Assembly: GCA_907163375.1 (NCBI GenBank)
Contig: CAJQUW010006385.1
Span: forward strand, 124,001 to 188,000
DNA length: 64,000 bases
From: Prostheceraeus crozeri
Taxonomy: Eukaryota > Platyhelminthes > Polycladida > Euryleptidae
Direction of reading: 5' to 3'
How positions within the stretch are numbered: the first letter of the stretch is position 1; each line of letters starts with the position of its first letter. Shown in pieces: positions 12,901 to 21,894 of the stretch. The notes under the pieces were generated by a model, which saw nothing but the letters and a program-made list of their open reading frames with translations, was not told where the DNA came from and ran no database searches. A program made the translations under genes and the position numbers.

Positions 12901-14072
12901 ACACCTAGTTTCAGATCCTCCAAAATCTGCGAGATTTCTTTCCAAACAATTATATGTTTCTGTATTATTTCTGACAAATGTGTCTATTTGGTACAGTTGC
13001 CAATAATTGCTTTTGGAAAAATCAACATCAATTTCATGAATCCAGTCTTAGTAACGAAAGATGGATGTCATTCTCTAATTCTGGTGAGCTTTGAGCCTTT
13101 TATTCATCATGTGTCAACTTTAACGGATTTTCTTGTAATTGTAGAATAATTTATGAATGAATTTCACATACACCGAAAATGTGCTTGTTGAAATCATATC
13201 TTCAGCAAACAAAACCCATCGCGATGAAATCTCAAAACAACCATTTGGAGTCCATTTGGAGTTCGACTCCAGAACACATGACAATCATAACAAAGTGAGT
13301 GTATATTTCCTAACTTGGTTATTCTTATTTGTAGTCTGTGCCATGGGGTTTCACGAAGGCCAAGCCAATTGAGTCGGTGACCACCAGTGTGTCGACGATC
13401 AATCCAAGTCAAGCATGTAGTTAGAACAACAATATGTAGTAAGTGTAATAAAAAGCTTTGGTAAAATGAAGGCAAATTTATGCAACTTTGGTAAAATATC
13501 ATCAAAGAACAGATACTGCTCACCGTGTTTCACAAATATGCACGGATGCGCTAATGGTTTTTGAATTATATTTTGACAACATTTTTTCATACGTTTCTGA
13601 TAAAACTAACTATTAACCATTTGGAGACAAGGACGAAAGATAGTTAGTTTCATCAGAAACTTCAGGCAAAATGATGATAAAAATGCCTCAACTTTAAATG
13701 CCTAAAAGAGAGTGTAATATTTCACTCAAGTTGCATGGATTTAACTCTATTTGGCCACGGCTTTTCATTACACCAACTAGTTATTGTTCCTCGAACCGCA
13801 TGCTTGACTTCAGATTGATGGTCAGCAAACTGGTGGTCACCGACTCACTGGCCAACTATGAGCCAACGTTAGGTCGATGGTCGGCAAATTGGTGGTCACA
13901 GACATACTGGCCAACTGTGAGCCGACGTCGGCTTTGGATCGCAATGCGACCATTCGCCAATCGTCGGCATATCAGCGGCCACCGACTCACTGGCCAACTG
14001 TCAACCAACGTCGGCAGAAGGTCGATTTGGCCGATCGTGCGACCTCGAGCCGACGTCGCCTTTACCACAGGG
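9992..14072. mobile_element. non-coding DNA transposon with 18-bp perfect TIRs and GTCGGC(CA) subterminal repeats
   Basis: Both ends read CCCTGTGGTAAAGGCGAC inward, a perfect 18-bp inverted repeat, with TA outside each (9990-9991 and 14073-14074). The first ~270 bp and last ~260 bp are packed with GTCGGC, TTGGCCA and GTTGGC motifs in both orientations, a likely transposase-binding array. The 4.08-kb interior has no recognisable transposase. It contains a large palindrome near the right end. Superfamily undecided. The CCC tip plus TA layout is shared with the element at 1435-4884. Confidence 0.7.
13403..13815. repeat. imperfect palindrome inside the 9992-14072 element
   Basis: The inner arms GTTTCTGATAAAACTAACTAT (13593-13613, split here by its own mirror at 13640-13660) are near perfect. 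The outer arms pair 'caagtcaagcatg' with 'catgcttgactt' and 'gtgtaataaaaagctttgg' with its complement. The outer parts are much more diverged than the core. Confidence 0.65.
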
Positions 14073-14364
14073 TAACTTGCATATTACCCAAATGCACCAA
14101 TACAATCATCAATATAATTTCTTGAAATTTGAAATCAATAACTTCTCATTATTTGTCTTTTCATTAAAATTAGGCTATTATGTTTTAACATTTAACGAAT
14201 AGGACTATTTGAAAGTTGTCAAGATATAAGCAGACTCATTGACAGCTGGCGCACGATAGATGAATAGATATTTCATTCCAAAACTATTTGGTAAGCTTCA
14301 GCATCTATATAATAATGCCGAGCAGAGATTGAGTCAACTGCAGTTAGTTTTGACAAGATGACGG

Positions 14365-14465
14365 ACCCAGGTGCAAGCGATCTTTCTTTTTTTGCAAAAT
14401 GATGTCATGATGGCATGTAAATGCCATCTTGCATAATAAAGAGAAATATCACGTACACCTGGGTA
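14365..14465. repeat. ~100-bp palindrome (MITE-like)
   Basis: Ends ACCCAGGTG / CACCTGGGT and centre GATGGCAT-GTAA-ATGCCATC mark an imperfect inverted repeat with arms of ~48 bp. No target duplication is certain. Confidence 0.55.
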
Positions 14466-15081
14466 ATTCTGCTTATTCAAAACTATACATATAAATAATT
14501 TCGTGAAACATAACTTATGTAGTTGATCATTTATTTTCAGCAACCCCTACAAGTGCAGAAAATAATTCTCTTTACTACTAGGCCTAAAATGAAAAGAAAT
14601 TAGACATCTCACCTGTAAGCTCGCAATTGATGACATCAATCGTTGGAACACATTTTGAGATCATATGCATCAGGGTCCCGACTACATGAGAATGCCGATC
14701 ATGAGATGATTTTCAAAGATCTGTTTCTGTCAGCGAACAATGTCGGAGATAAAGTCGCTAAATATGAAGAGTGAATCAAATCACAAAATGTTGTGTAAGA
14801 TGACAAAGGCAGAAGTTTAATCACGGCAACTGCCTATATCTGCAACTTGAAAAGATCCATAAATGACTTCTGCGAATTGATTGTGAAGGTCGAACAGCGG
14901 TAGCAGATTTGAATTTCCTCTGAATGTCCAAAGAAGCAAATGGTGATCAAGGCATCGTTTTAAAAAGTTGGGTAGTACTTTTGATCTTAGGCAGTAAACT
15001 GTTTCACAGGACACGAATCTAAGACCGATGCGCTGCGCAAATAGAATATGAATGACTCCATGACCTCTGCATCCTTTCTCG

Positions 15082-15332
15082 ATGTCATGTGATGATTGAG
15101 ACACGTCGATTGAAGGTCGCTAAATATCAGTAGCCCAGCAGGCGGGGACACGGAAATATTTTGTGCGCGCGATTCTCCTTTACTCGCGCAGCACAAGTAA
15201 CATGAAATGATGTCCGCGAGCGATATCTTTTCTCCCTGTCATTGTCATGTGAATGAGGCGCGTCGATTGAAGGTCGCTAAATAGCCTGGGTGGGCGTATG
15301 GAAATAATTTGCGCGCGCAGTTCTCCTTCAGT
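15082..15332. repeat. diverged direct duplication, ~90-105 bp units
   Basis: Two copies (15082-15186 and 15241-15332) share GTCGATTGAAGGTCGCTAAA, then 'ggaaatattttgtgcgcgcg' / 'ggaaataatttgcgcgcgc' and TTCTCCTT. Function unknown. Confidence 0.7.
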
Positions 15333-15638
15333 AATGAAATGTGAGGTTTGCGTCGGAAGACATAGGCCTACATAAAAAGGATCAACTGGAGTGCGTTCTT
15401 CTGATATTGAACTATTGCAATTGCAATAAATGCAAAAAAGTGCAGACGCAAAATTTTGATTTCATAATAGTATATCATATCATGCGAAATAATTATGATT
15501 TCATGAATCAAATTTTTAAGAAATTTATGGGGAGAAATTTTTGATGCATTTTTACGCAGGATATGCATAAAGATCAATTTGTTTTCGAAGATGAACATTA
15601 GTAGAGTTTACAAAACTATTTAGGAAATAGACAGCAAG

Positions 15639-15870
15639 AAGTGAGTGAGGGAGAGAGAAAGAGAGAAGATGAACGACAGAAGAGATATGACGAAGAGAGG
15701 GAGAGAACAAGAAGATAAAGAAGAGAAGTGAGCTGAGGAGAGACAAGAAATGAAGAGGAAGATAAGTGAGTAGAAAGAGAAGAAAAAGGAGATGGCTGAT
15801 GTGAGAGCAAGGACGGAAAGGAATTAAGAGAAGCGAGGAAGGAAAGATGAGAGAGTAAGGGAGAGAACGA
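15639..15870. repeat. GA-rich low-complexity tract
   Basis: Almost pure purine on the plus strand (gagagagaaagagaga-type sequence). The long minus-strand ORFs over it (Ser/Leu/Pro-rich) are products of this composition, not genes. Confidence 0.85.
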
Positions 15871-16645
15871 GGTAGAAAAGAATTCAAAATAAAAGTTTAA
15901 AATTTGTCTTTACATATAGTTATTCATGACAATTCTCTGCATAGAAATAGTCCTTTATATAATCCTTACTTATCCTAGTACTTATATTGTTCCTCTACTT
16001 GCCTTCTGATCTAAATGGACAACTTGTGACTTGATGGAAGGCCTAGCCTACTTGATTTCGATAGTACGACCACAATTTTTAAAGTAATGCAAAAAAATTT
16101 AATTCACCGCAATGTCAGATTTAGCCTGCATTTTCCATTATAAAGTGTAATATGCTACATCACATGATCCGAAGGCGGAGCAGCGAATAGAACTGAGGTA
16201 CGTGGTCAGAGACTGACAAGCGGCTGTAAAAAGTTTATCAGTGCAGCATTATTAGAACGAATAACACCGAAAAAAATCAAGAACACCACTTTCCTATATA
16301 AGATCCAGTCTCTTTTTGTTTCTTTTCCAGCTTGCATAATGAAACAATGCAATGTTTTTGTTGATAACTCTCCGACCATTTAAGTTCTCTGTGCCTTGCG
16401 CGCACACGCTCGTAGACGATGCTCACAATTGCGGAGGCCATAATAGAAGTGCATCTATATAGTCCTACATGCTAGTTTTTTGACTTCGATAGCGATTATA
16501 ACGAATTATACGGAAACATTTGTCCTTGATAGCAAGTGAATTGAGAAAAGTCTTTTCAAAAAATCGGTCTTCGCTTGCAACACTTGGTTGTTTTTGCCTC
16601 CTGTATTAGTGGGCGGAGTGACGAGTCCTTAGGCTTTTTGCCCTA

Positions 16646-17622
16646 AGTAGTGCAGTAGTAAGCCCGTGCCAAATTCAATTCCAAAATGTGAAATGCTGAG
16701 TCATCATGCTGACTCAGCCCCCCACCTCTGGCAGGAAGGTGAGGGAGGTGGCCAAGGATGTGCTGGGAGGAATGGGTCCGAGAGGAGGAAACGGTTCCCT
16801 CCCCCCCTCTGGAAGGAAGGAAGGAGTTTTCGGGTAAGGGATGGGAAGGAAGGTGATAGGAATGTGGGAGGAATAGAGTGTGTAAAGGCTGGATGTTGGT
16901 GGTTTTGGGATGAGAAAGGCTGGAATTCGGCATGAAGGAGGCCTCGGATGGGAAAACGGAGGGCAGATTCGGAGTCTACGTGAAATGTTGGGTTAGGAAG
17001 GATGTTTCCAGCGACATTGGAGAGAAAAAGTTTTCGCTGACGTCCCCCCCCCTCCCGCCAAACTTCCAACTTTGGTGTGAGAGATGGTAGAAAGTCGTGC
17101 AATAGCTCATTTGAAAGCTGAGAATGAGAAAAAAGCAGTGGAAAGCTCAGTTTGGATTAATTTTCTTGGGTTTAGGGAGGAAAATGGCAGGAAACCGTCA
17201 GAGTTTGGAAAAGTCAGGTTTTGGAGGTTTTGGGATGAGAAAAGTCGTTTTTCGGGCAGAAGGAGTGCTCGGAAGGGAAAACGGAGTGCAAAGTCGGACG
17301 TTTTGGTCAAAGTTGGGTCTAGGAACTTCTTCCCAACTCAATCGGAGAGAAAAAGTTCTGATCCCCCCCTCGGTAGCGATCTTCTAACTTTGGTTGTAGA
17401 CATCGTAGAAAATCGTGCAATAGCTTGTTTGAATGCTGGGAGTGAGACAAATTCAGTGGAAAACATGGCTTGTTCGTATCTGCCTTTGTTTAGAGGTGAG
17501 ACGTCATTGAAAATTTTGGACATTGACGAAAAAACGACAGAGTTAGAATGTTTATGAAAATCGCTCTAGCAGGTGAAGCAAGCCTCGGACGGGAAAACAG
17601 AGACCAGATTTCGAATCAGCGT
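16646..17622 (+). repeat. Polinton A left terminal inverted repeat
   Basis: Matches the complement of 33419-34392 almost base for base. Internally it is made of ~315-bp subrepeats, each with 'gtcgtgcaatagct' followed by 'gagtgagacaaattcagtg' or its variant, runs of C, and 'ggaaaacggag' blocks. The tip holds TGCTGAGTCA (16694-16703) and TGCTGACTCAGC (16707-16718), which look like Maf/AP-1 (bZIP) sites. The ORFs in the repeat have no family motif and mirror each other in the two arms. Confidence 0.9.
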
Positions 17623-17678
17623 ACCATGTTACACCTGTATGTTATTCATGCTATGTCTCCGAAGTGAAAGGAAGAAAG

Positions 17679-18100
17679 ATGACAGAAGCAGTAAAGTTTA
17701 CGAATGAATTTTGTTCACTACGTTTTCATCGACAAAGTCTTCGCGGTGTGATTAGGGACTACATCATCTCCTTTCATCATGAAAAGGCAGACTTAGAATT
17801 TGCTATCGCTAGAGATTACTTCGTTTTCCAACAGCTCATGGACAGTTTGATGAATAAAGATGTGAAAGGACGATTAGTTGCAGAGATTGAATTTGAGAAA
17901 GTGACTGATGAACATGCAGGTGAACGTGTAGTGTTTCATTTTGCATCCTATTCTGCAGAGACGATACATGATCCCAAAGATTCTATCAGCGACACATGGC
18001 AAAAATTGCATCTCGACTAGATTCATTTCATGAGCGTGGATCCAACTTGCTCTTATGTCGCATAAAACACATTCATATTCAACTCAATGTGTTAAACTAG
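17679..18100 (+). pseudogene. family-X small protein, copy 1 (Polinton A)
   Basis: First gene inside the left repeat. It belongs to an unnamed family of ~135-150 residues with four copies in this window (also 20295, 30893 and 48528). Shared features, in order: L-x-FHRQSL-x-G-x3-DY near residue 15-30, an acidic helix-like middle, (D/S)-x2-(K/M)-(G/A)-RLVA, an FxFxSY strand, and an FY-x-RHM-x2-I-x2-R motif before a C-terminal IQL strand. It carries about one break. The ATG at 17679 aligns with the start of the Polinton B copy. Function unknown. Its place beside the terminal repeats and its repeated duplication suggest an early or regulatory role (inference). Confidence 0.6.
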
Positions 18101-18199
18101 ATTCGACTACAAGATTTGGGAAAAACATTCATGAGTCAGACGTCCGCGTGCCTCCTTTTCCCTGCCGCAACGAAGTCAGGGGAGAAACGGAGGTCTCTG

Positions 18200-18246
18200 A
18201 TTGGCTCACATAGTGTCAAATGTGGATTCGCAGGAGATTATAAAAG
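18200..18246 (+). promoter_or_regulatory. CCAAT/TATA promoter (Polinton A early module)
   Basis: ATTGG at 18200-18204 and TTATAAAAG at 18238-18246, followed by a pyrimidine-rich leader. A TGAGTCA site lies upstream at 18132-18138. The same ATTGG-to-TATAAAA layout recurs before gene I copy 2 and, on the minus strand, upstream of PolB. Confidence 0.65.
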
Positions 18247-18373
18247 CAGACGTCTCCCCATTTTCTCTTCATTTCATTCTCTTGACTTGGAGAGCGTGTG
18301 TGACTTGCTGAAGCCATTCTCCCCTCTCAACTTTGTCTGATCAATCCTGTTTGCAAATTTACAAGTGAGTGTC

Positions 18374-18604
18374 ATGACTGTCTGGCCTAAACCTTACCAG
18401 CATTATAGAAGAGAGACGCAGGAGAGTGTGTGGCCGATGATTGTACAAGCTTATTTTGTTGAACCATCACCGCCACCGCCTCCATCACCTAGACGCTTTA
18501 CCTTTAAGTCTTTTAGGGAATTGAAACTCAATTCGAGTCCTAAGCCCAAGACATTTAATTTACTGGACGATGACGAAGACTTAGACTTTGGTGATAAGCT
18601 TTAA
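18374..18604 (+). CDS. small proline-rich/acidic ORF (Polinton A)
   Basis: A 76-codon ORF starting at the ATG at 18374, downstream of the promoter at 18200-18246. It has a run of about six prolines in the middle (PSPPPPPSPRR), a lysine/serine stretch and an acidic C terminus (DDDEDLDFGD). No domain is recognisable. It may be a real small protein, or it may lie in the leader or intron of the next gene, because a splice acceptor (TTACAG) occurs at 18714-18719 just before gene I. Polinton B has no counterpart. Confidence 0.35.
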   Translation: MTVWPKPYQHYRRETQESVWPMIVQAYFVEPSPPPPPSPRRFTFKSFRELKLNSSPKPKTFNLLDDDEDLDFGDKL

Positions 18605-18682
18605 ATCCTGTGAACGCTCCAAAAGGTCCTCTTAAGGGCCACCTCATATATTACTGCTAAGCTAACAATTTTCTTTTCTCTG

Positions 18683-19411
18683 ATGATCATGAATGTACTT
18701 AGTGGTATTCTTTCGTTACAGACTGCCATGGCCATGAATCCTACTCCAACTGCTGCATCACTGAATCCTCAACATCTCGAGCTGTGGAATCCGAAAATTG
18801 AAAAGGTAATTCACGGCTATTCTACCTACAAACAACAAGTGCGATACAATGGTGTTCGACTCCATCTTCAAACGCCGGCGGTATACTTACCAAAAGTGGA
18901 TACGCAAGTAAATCGTTGCGGTCAAAACCTGAATATCCCTATTGATAATTGGTTGCGACAGCAGCTTGACATTTTAGAAGACGTTGTGAGGCAAAAGGCT
19001 CTTATTCCTACTGAACTATTACAGTTGTGGCCAGAAAAGAAAACTTCTTATTATAAACCATTGTATCGCGGCACTCGCTGCTATATTTTACAAAGCAAGC
19101 ATTGTAAAGTCACTTCAGGAGTGACAGTTGAACAATCAGTTGAAACAGAATTGTCATCGTTAGGTGCAGGCTTTCATTCATTTCATATTGAGGTGCCTGC
19201 TGTTTATGTGGGACCTCATCAATCTGACGGTAATTTGATTTCTCTCAATTTGCGCATTGCTCAAATTCATCATCAACCTGAGTTAACAGGACTTGATCAC
19301 ATTGAGAAAGTCATTGATTCTTGTGTCAAAGAGTGTCAAGAACCTGCCACTAAACCTAAACGTCGTCACGCTTCAAAGAAAGATGGTGCTACCACCAAAG
19401 AGAAATCTTAA
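18683..19411 (+). CDS. gene I, possible ssDNA-binding protein, copy 1 (Polinton A)
   Basis: Up to 242 codons. It is homologous to the Polinton B gene at 46923-47697. Shared pattern: a beta-rich start with (V/L)RY-x3-V-x-L-x-T, then IP(I/V)-x2-(W/Y)-(L/I)R-x-QLDI(L/I)E, an aromatic K-x2-Y-x-P/R-x(I/L)-(W/Y)-x-G motif, and late (V/L)Y-x-G(P/R)H followed by SL-x(L/M)-x-(I/S). The tail is Lys/Arg-rich (PKRRHASKK). The alternating strands with a basic tail suggest an OB-fold ssDNA-binding protein for the protein-primed replication of Polintons. This is inference only. The likely coding start is after the splice acceptor near 18719 (ATGGCCATGAATCC), since upstream residues do not match copy B. Confidence 0.5.
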   Translation: MIMNVLSGILSLQTAMAMNPTPTAASLNPQHLELWNPKIEKVIHGYSTYKQQVRYNGVRLHLQTPAVYLPKVDTQVNRCGQNLNIPIDNWLRQQLDILEDVVRQKALIPTELLQLWPEKKTSYYKPLYRGTRCYILQSKHCKVTSGVTVEQSVETELSSLGAGFHSFHIEVPAVYVGPHQSDGNLISLNLRIAQIHHQPELTGLDHIEKVIDSCVKECQEPATKPKRRHASKKDGATTKEKS

Positions 19412-19562
19412 GTATTGTAATCAGTTAGTATGTAGTGAATGTGGAAAACGCGGCCTTGCGCGTTATGTTCAAATAAAACATTGTCATCATGTTGTATGTA
19501 TCTTTTGTTATGTAAAGGACAGACATCCTTGTAAAGTTCCTGCTCAATGTATTATTTTGTAA
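19412..19562 (+). CDS. RING-like zinc finger ORF (Polinton A)
   Basis: Reads VCSECGKRG ... CHHVVCIFC: a C-x2-C-x13-CHH-x2-C-x2-C zinc-binding pattern. A matching ORF (CFECRRRG ... CHHIICVFC) lies in the same place in Polinton B. In both elements the frame is open back into the 3' end of gene I in another frame, and no good ATG precedes the finger. It is probably expressed by splicing or a shift from gene I rather than alone. Host ubiquitin-ligase-like activity is possible, but no full RING cross-brace is visible. Confidence 0.45.
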
Positions 19563-19584
19563 TGAAGTCTTTTTGATATTGTAG

Positions 19585-20148
19585 GTTGTCATCTTCAAAG
19601 ACAGTGAGGGAACACCCATGCAGGAATTGAGTGCTATTGCAATGAGAGAAAGTGATCAAACTGTTGTTAGTGTATATCATAGATTTGCCTACTGTCGTCC
19701 ACACAAAGACGAATGGTCACGACGTCATGTGCATGGACTTGATCCTTCTATTTTGATTCATATTGGATTTGTAAATGAAACGTATTTGATAAGTGATTTC
19801 AAACGGTGGCTGTCAGGTTTTCATATTGTTAAAATATTAGGAAATGATTCTGAACGAGAAGCAACAACACTTCAGTTGCACATTGATAATTTATATTTAC
19901 CATGTTGGGTAGATCGTGTAAGACAAGACTATCATATGCATTGTGATCAAAAGAAGTTTAGAGATGAAATGATTTTTGACATGGCTATATGTTTCGGTGA
20001 GAGACATCACCTGTACAGACCACCAACCCATTGTAATACTAAAAATAAAGCTACCTACATTGCAAAACTCTCTTCACGCTGGCATTGTAGTCTCTATGAC
20101 GTTTATGAACTGTATCTATATTATTGTCAACAGCATGGGTCTATGTAA
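19585..20148 (+). CDS. DEDD-exonuclease-like protein (Polinton A)
   Basis: The similarity to the Polinton B copy starts directly after a TAG acceptor at 19584, so this looks like an exon whose start codon lies upstream. An internal ATG is at 19618. It opens VVIFKDSEGTPMQELSA, the beta-strand plus D-x-E motif of DEDD 3'-5' exonucleases (Exo I). Next come HGL, a DFKRWL helix with a following N/D pair (Exo II-like place), and near the end HCSLYD-x(V/S)-Y-(E/Q)LYL. The fold resembles DEDDh or Maelstrom-type domains. The later catalytic residues are not all obvious, so activity is uncertain. A proofreading or RNA-processing role is conjecture. Confidence 0.5.
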   Translation, partial: VVIFKDSEGTPMQELSAIAMRESDQTVVSVYHRFAYCRPHKDEWSRRHVHGLDPSILIHIGFVNETYLISDFKRWLSGFHIVKILGNDSEREATTLQLHIDNLYLPCWVDRVRQDYHMHCDQKKFRDEMIFDMAICFGERHHLYRPPTHCNTKNKATYIAKLSSRWHCSLYDVYELYLYYCQQHGSM

Positions 20149-20294
20149 AACATGTTTTTACTCCTTGTGAATGAATGATGATCATTTTATGAAGTGTATT
20201 CTGTACTTGTGAATTTTGTCTAGTGTTGAATAAACTTACAGTGGAACATGATTGTTATTTCTGTTTTATTCATAGTGGAAGTCATTGAAGCAAT

Positions 20295-20741
20295 ATGAAA
20301 TCTATAGTTACAACGTTTATGATGGCGCATCGTACCTTAAGTAACCACATGTGTCATTTGACACTTGATCAACAAGGATTCGATGGATTTTTACAAGATT
20401 GGAAACTTACATTTAAAATGAAGATGAATGATATAAAAGTAGTGCTCACTGAAAGCCTTCCTCTCTTCAAAAGATTGATGGAGAGTTTACAACCTCAAGA
20501 TGTAAAGGGTAGACTCGTTGCTTATATAGAGTTGAAAGATTTACAAAAACCACTTCGTTTTGGATCTTATTGCACAGAATGGATTACTCTTAGTGATCAA
20601 TTTTATGGTCGTCATATGGAGAAAATTATGGAGAGAATAGAAGAGACGTTGGAAGGAAATGCGTACGTTGTTAGACATATCATGATTCAACTGAGTGTGT
20701 CTACATCCACGACTTTGTTTGATGCGCGACACATTGTGTAG
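20295..20741 (+). CDS. family-X small protein, copy 2 (Polinton A)
   Basis: 148 codons, open from the ATG at 20295. It is the most diverged family-X copy: the N-terminal motif reads LTLDQQGFDGFLQDW, but DVKGRLVAYIEL, FGSY, FYGRHMEKIMERIE and IMIQLSVS match the family pattern. An AATAAA lies at 20229-20234 upstream, so the previous gene ends there and this is a separate unit. Function unknown. Confidence 0.55.
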   Translation: MKSIVTTFMMAHRTLSNHMCHLTLDQQGFDGFLQDWKLTFKMKMNDIKVVLTESLPLFKRLMESLQPQDVKGRLVAYIELKDLQKPLRFGSYCTEWITLSDQFYGRHMEKIMERIEETLEGNAYVVRHIMIQLSVSTSTTLFDARHIV

Positions 20742-20790
20742 ATGCAATGAAGACTTCTTTTCACTGAGTATTTTGTAATGGTGTATAGAG

Positions 20791-20966
20791 CAACATGAGT
20801 CATTGCGCTTTGTGCATTACTATCAGGCTCTTTGTTAGATAAATGAATGCGTCTTTGTTCGAGAAAAGGGGCGTGTCACAACATGAGTCATTGCGCTTTG
20901 TGCATTACTATCAGGCTCTTTGTTAGATAAATGAATGCGTCTTTGTTCGCTAGAAGGGCGTGCCAC
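20791..20966. repeat. 88-bp tandem duplication with TGAGTCA sites
   Basis: Two nearly identical 88-bp units start at 20791 and 20879 with 'caacatgagtcattgcgc'. Each carries TGAGTCA (20796-20802 and 20884-20890). It lies between family-X copy 2 and the promoter of gene I copy 2, and looks like an enhancer-type duplication. Confidence 0.75.
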
Positions 20967-21097
20967 TCAAGTCTTTGTGAGGACTAGAACGACTTTGTAA
21001 GAGGGAAGGTTTCCACCCACGCAGTCAAAAGTTCACATGCGATAACTCTTTGTCACATAACAAAGACAGGGAAAACAAGAAAAGGGAAACGCATGTG

Positions 21098-21122
21098 ATT
21101 GGAGCTAGGTCTGCTTATAAAA
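21098..21122 (+). promoter_or_regulatory. CCAAT/TATA promoter of gene I copy 2
   Basis: ATTGG at 21098-21102 and TATAAAA at 21116-21122, 16 bases before the ATG at 21138. The very short spacing suggests that the true translation start may be the downstream ATG at 21168, or that transcription starts within the ORF. Confidence 0.6.
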
Positions 21123-21137
21123 CGGACGACTGAGCGC

Positions 21138-21734
21138 ATGGCAATCATTTCCGTCCTTGCGCTAACCATGCAGTTGCTCGAAGCCATCAACTCCTCTGCT
21201 CTCGCACTGGGTACACTGAACTCCCTTACTTTAGCATCGGGTAAAAATGCTTTCAATCAGAAGATAACTCATCATGGAGAAGCCGTAACCATAAAAACTC
21301 CAAGTCAACGGATAGATTATCTAAAGATTATGTCAACAAAGTATGGACTGGCCGTGTGTGTGCCATTAGACTATTGGACACGGTTACAATTCAATACTCT
21401 TGAAACATTCCTGAAAGAAAATCTCACCATTCCCAAAGAAATTGTTCGACACAATAGGAAGCGGCCACAAGTTCCCATCATGGAAAGACGATAAATGTAT
21501 GTGCATATGGATAGACACTGTCTCATCATCCATGAAAAGGAGGGCAGCGAGTTCGACTTACTCAATTGCAAACCACTCCCCATTTTGGGAAAAGGATTCT
21601 ACTCCTTCGAAATTAAAATTCAAACCATCTACATGGGTCCGCGCAGGAACAAAAGGTTGTTTACGTTGAATCCCTATCTTGTCTCCATCACCTTTAAAAA
21701 TGATGTCCATGTTGATGATGATCAACTGCAGTAA
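21138..21734 (+). pseudogene. gene I paralogue, copy 2 (Polinton A)
   Basis: Same family as 18683-19411 and 46923-47697: FNQKITHHGEAVTIKTP, then VPLDYW-x-RLQ-x-(N/D)-x-LE, and a late GFYSFEIKIQTIYMGPR followed by a SITF strand. It lacks the Lys/Arg tail of the others and is shorter. It carries about one break. A second, tail-less gene I in the same element suggests duplication followed by specialisation (inference). Confidence 0.55.
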
Positions 21735-21894
21735 CACTCTCCACACACTGAGAACGCCCCATCGTTCTTTATGAGACCACGGCCTAACGGCCACCGTATC
21801 AAGAAAGAAAATGCACACTCACCATGCCACACATGAATATGACTCTCTGTCTCCTTCTTTCTCAGGCATACCCTTCTTCACTCAAGTTTTAATC

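Larger units (their letters stand above)
14466..16645. other. spacer with duplicated and low-complexity DNA
   Basis: No gene recognised. Apart from the repeats listed separately, the stretch 16380-16645 is the left flank of Polinton A. It includes a block (16477-16520) that reappears in the same orientation directly outside the right end of Polinton A. Confidence 0.5.

Noticed and set aside
13157-13372. 71-codon ORF with possible splice sites in the 9992-14072 element
   Set aside because: Donor- and acceptor-like words occur, but there is no motif, the frame is short, and it abuts a palindrome. Not enough to call an exon.
15552-15887. 111-codon Ser/Leu-rich ORF on the minus strand
   Set aside because: It lies on a GA-rich low-complexity tract, and the composition alone keeps the frame open.
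16640-16645. 6-bp target duplication for Polinton A
   Set aside because: The bases outside the two ends (gcccta and tttgaa) do not match, so no duplication is claimed.
16643-17557. Several ORFs of 90-157 codons in the Polinton A left repeat
   Set aside because: They appear mirrored in the right repeat (33591-34372), overlap on both strands, have no family motif, and follow from the G/C-run subrepeats.
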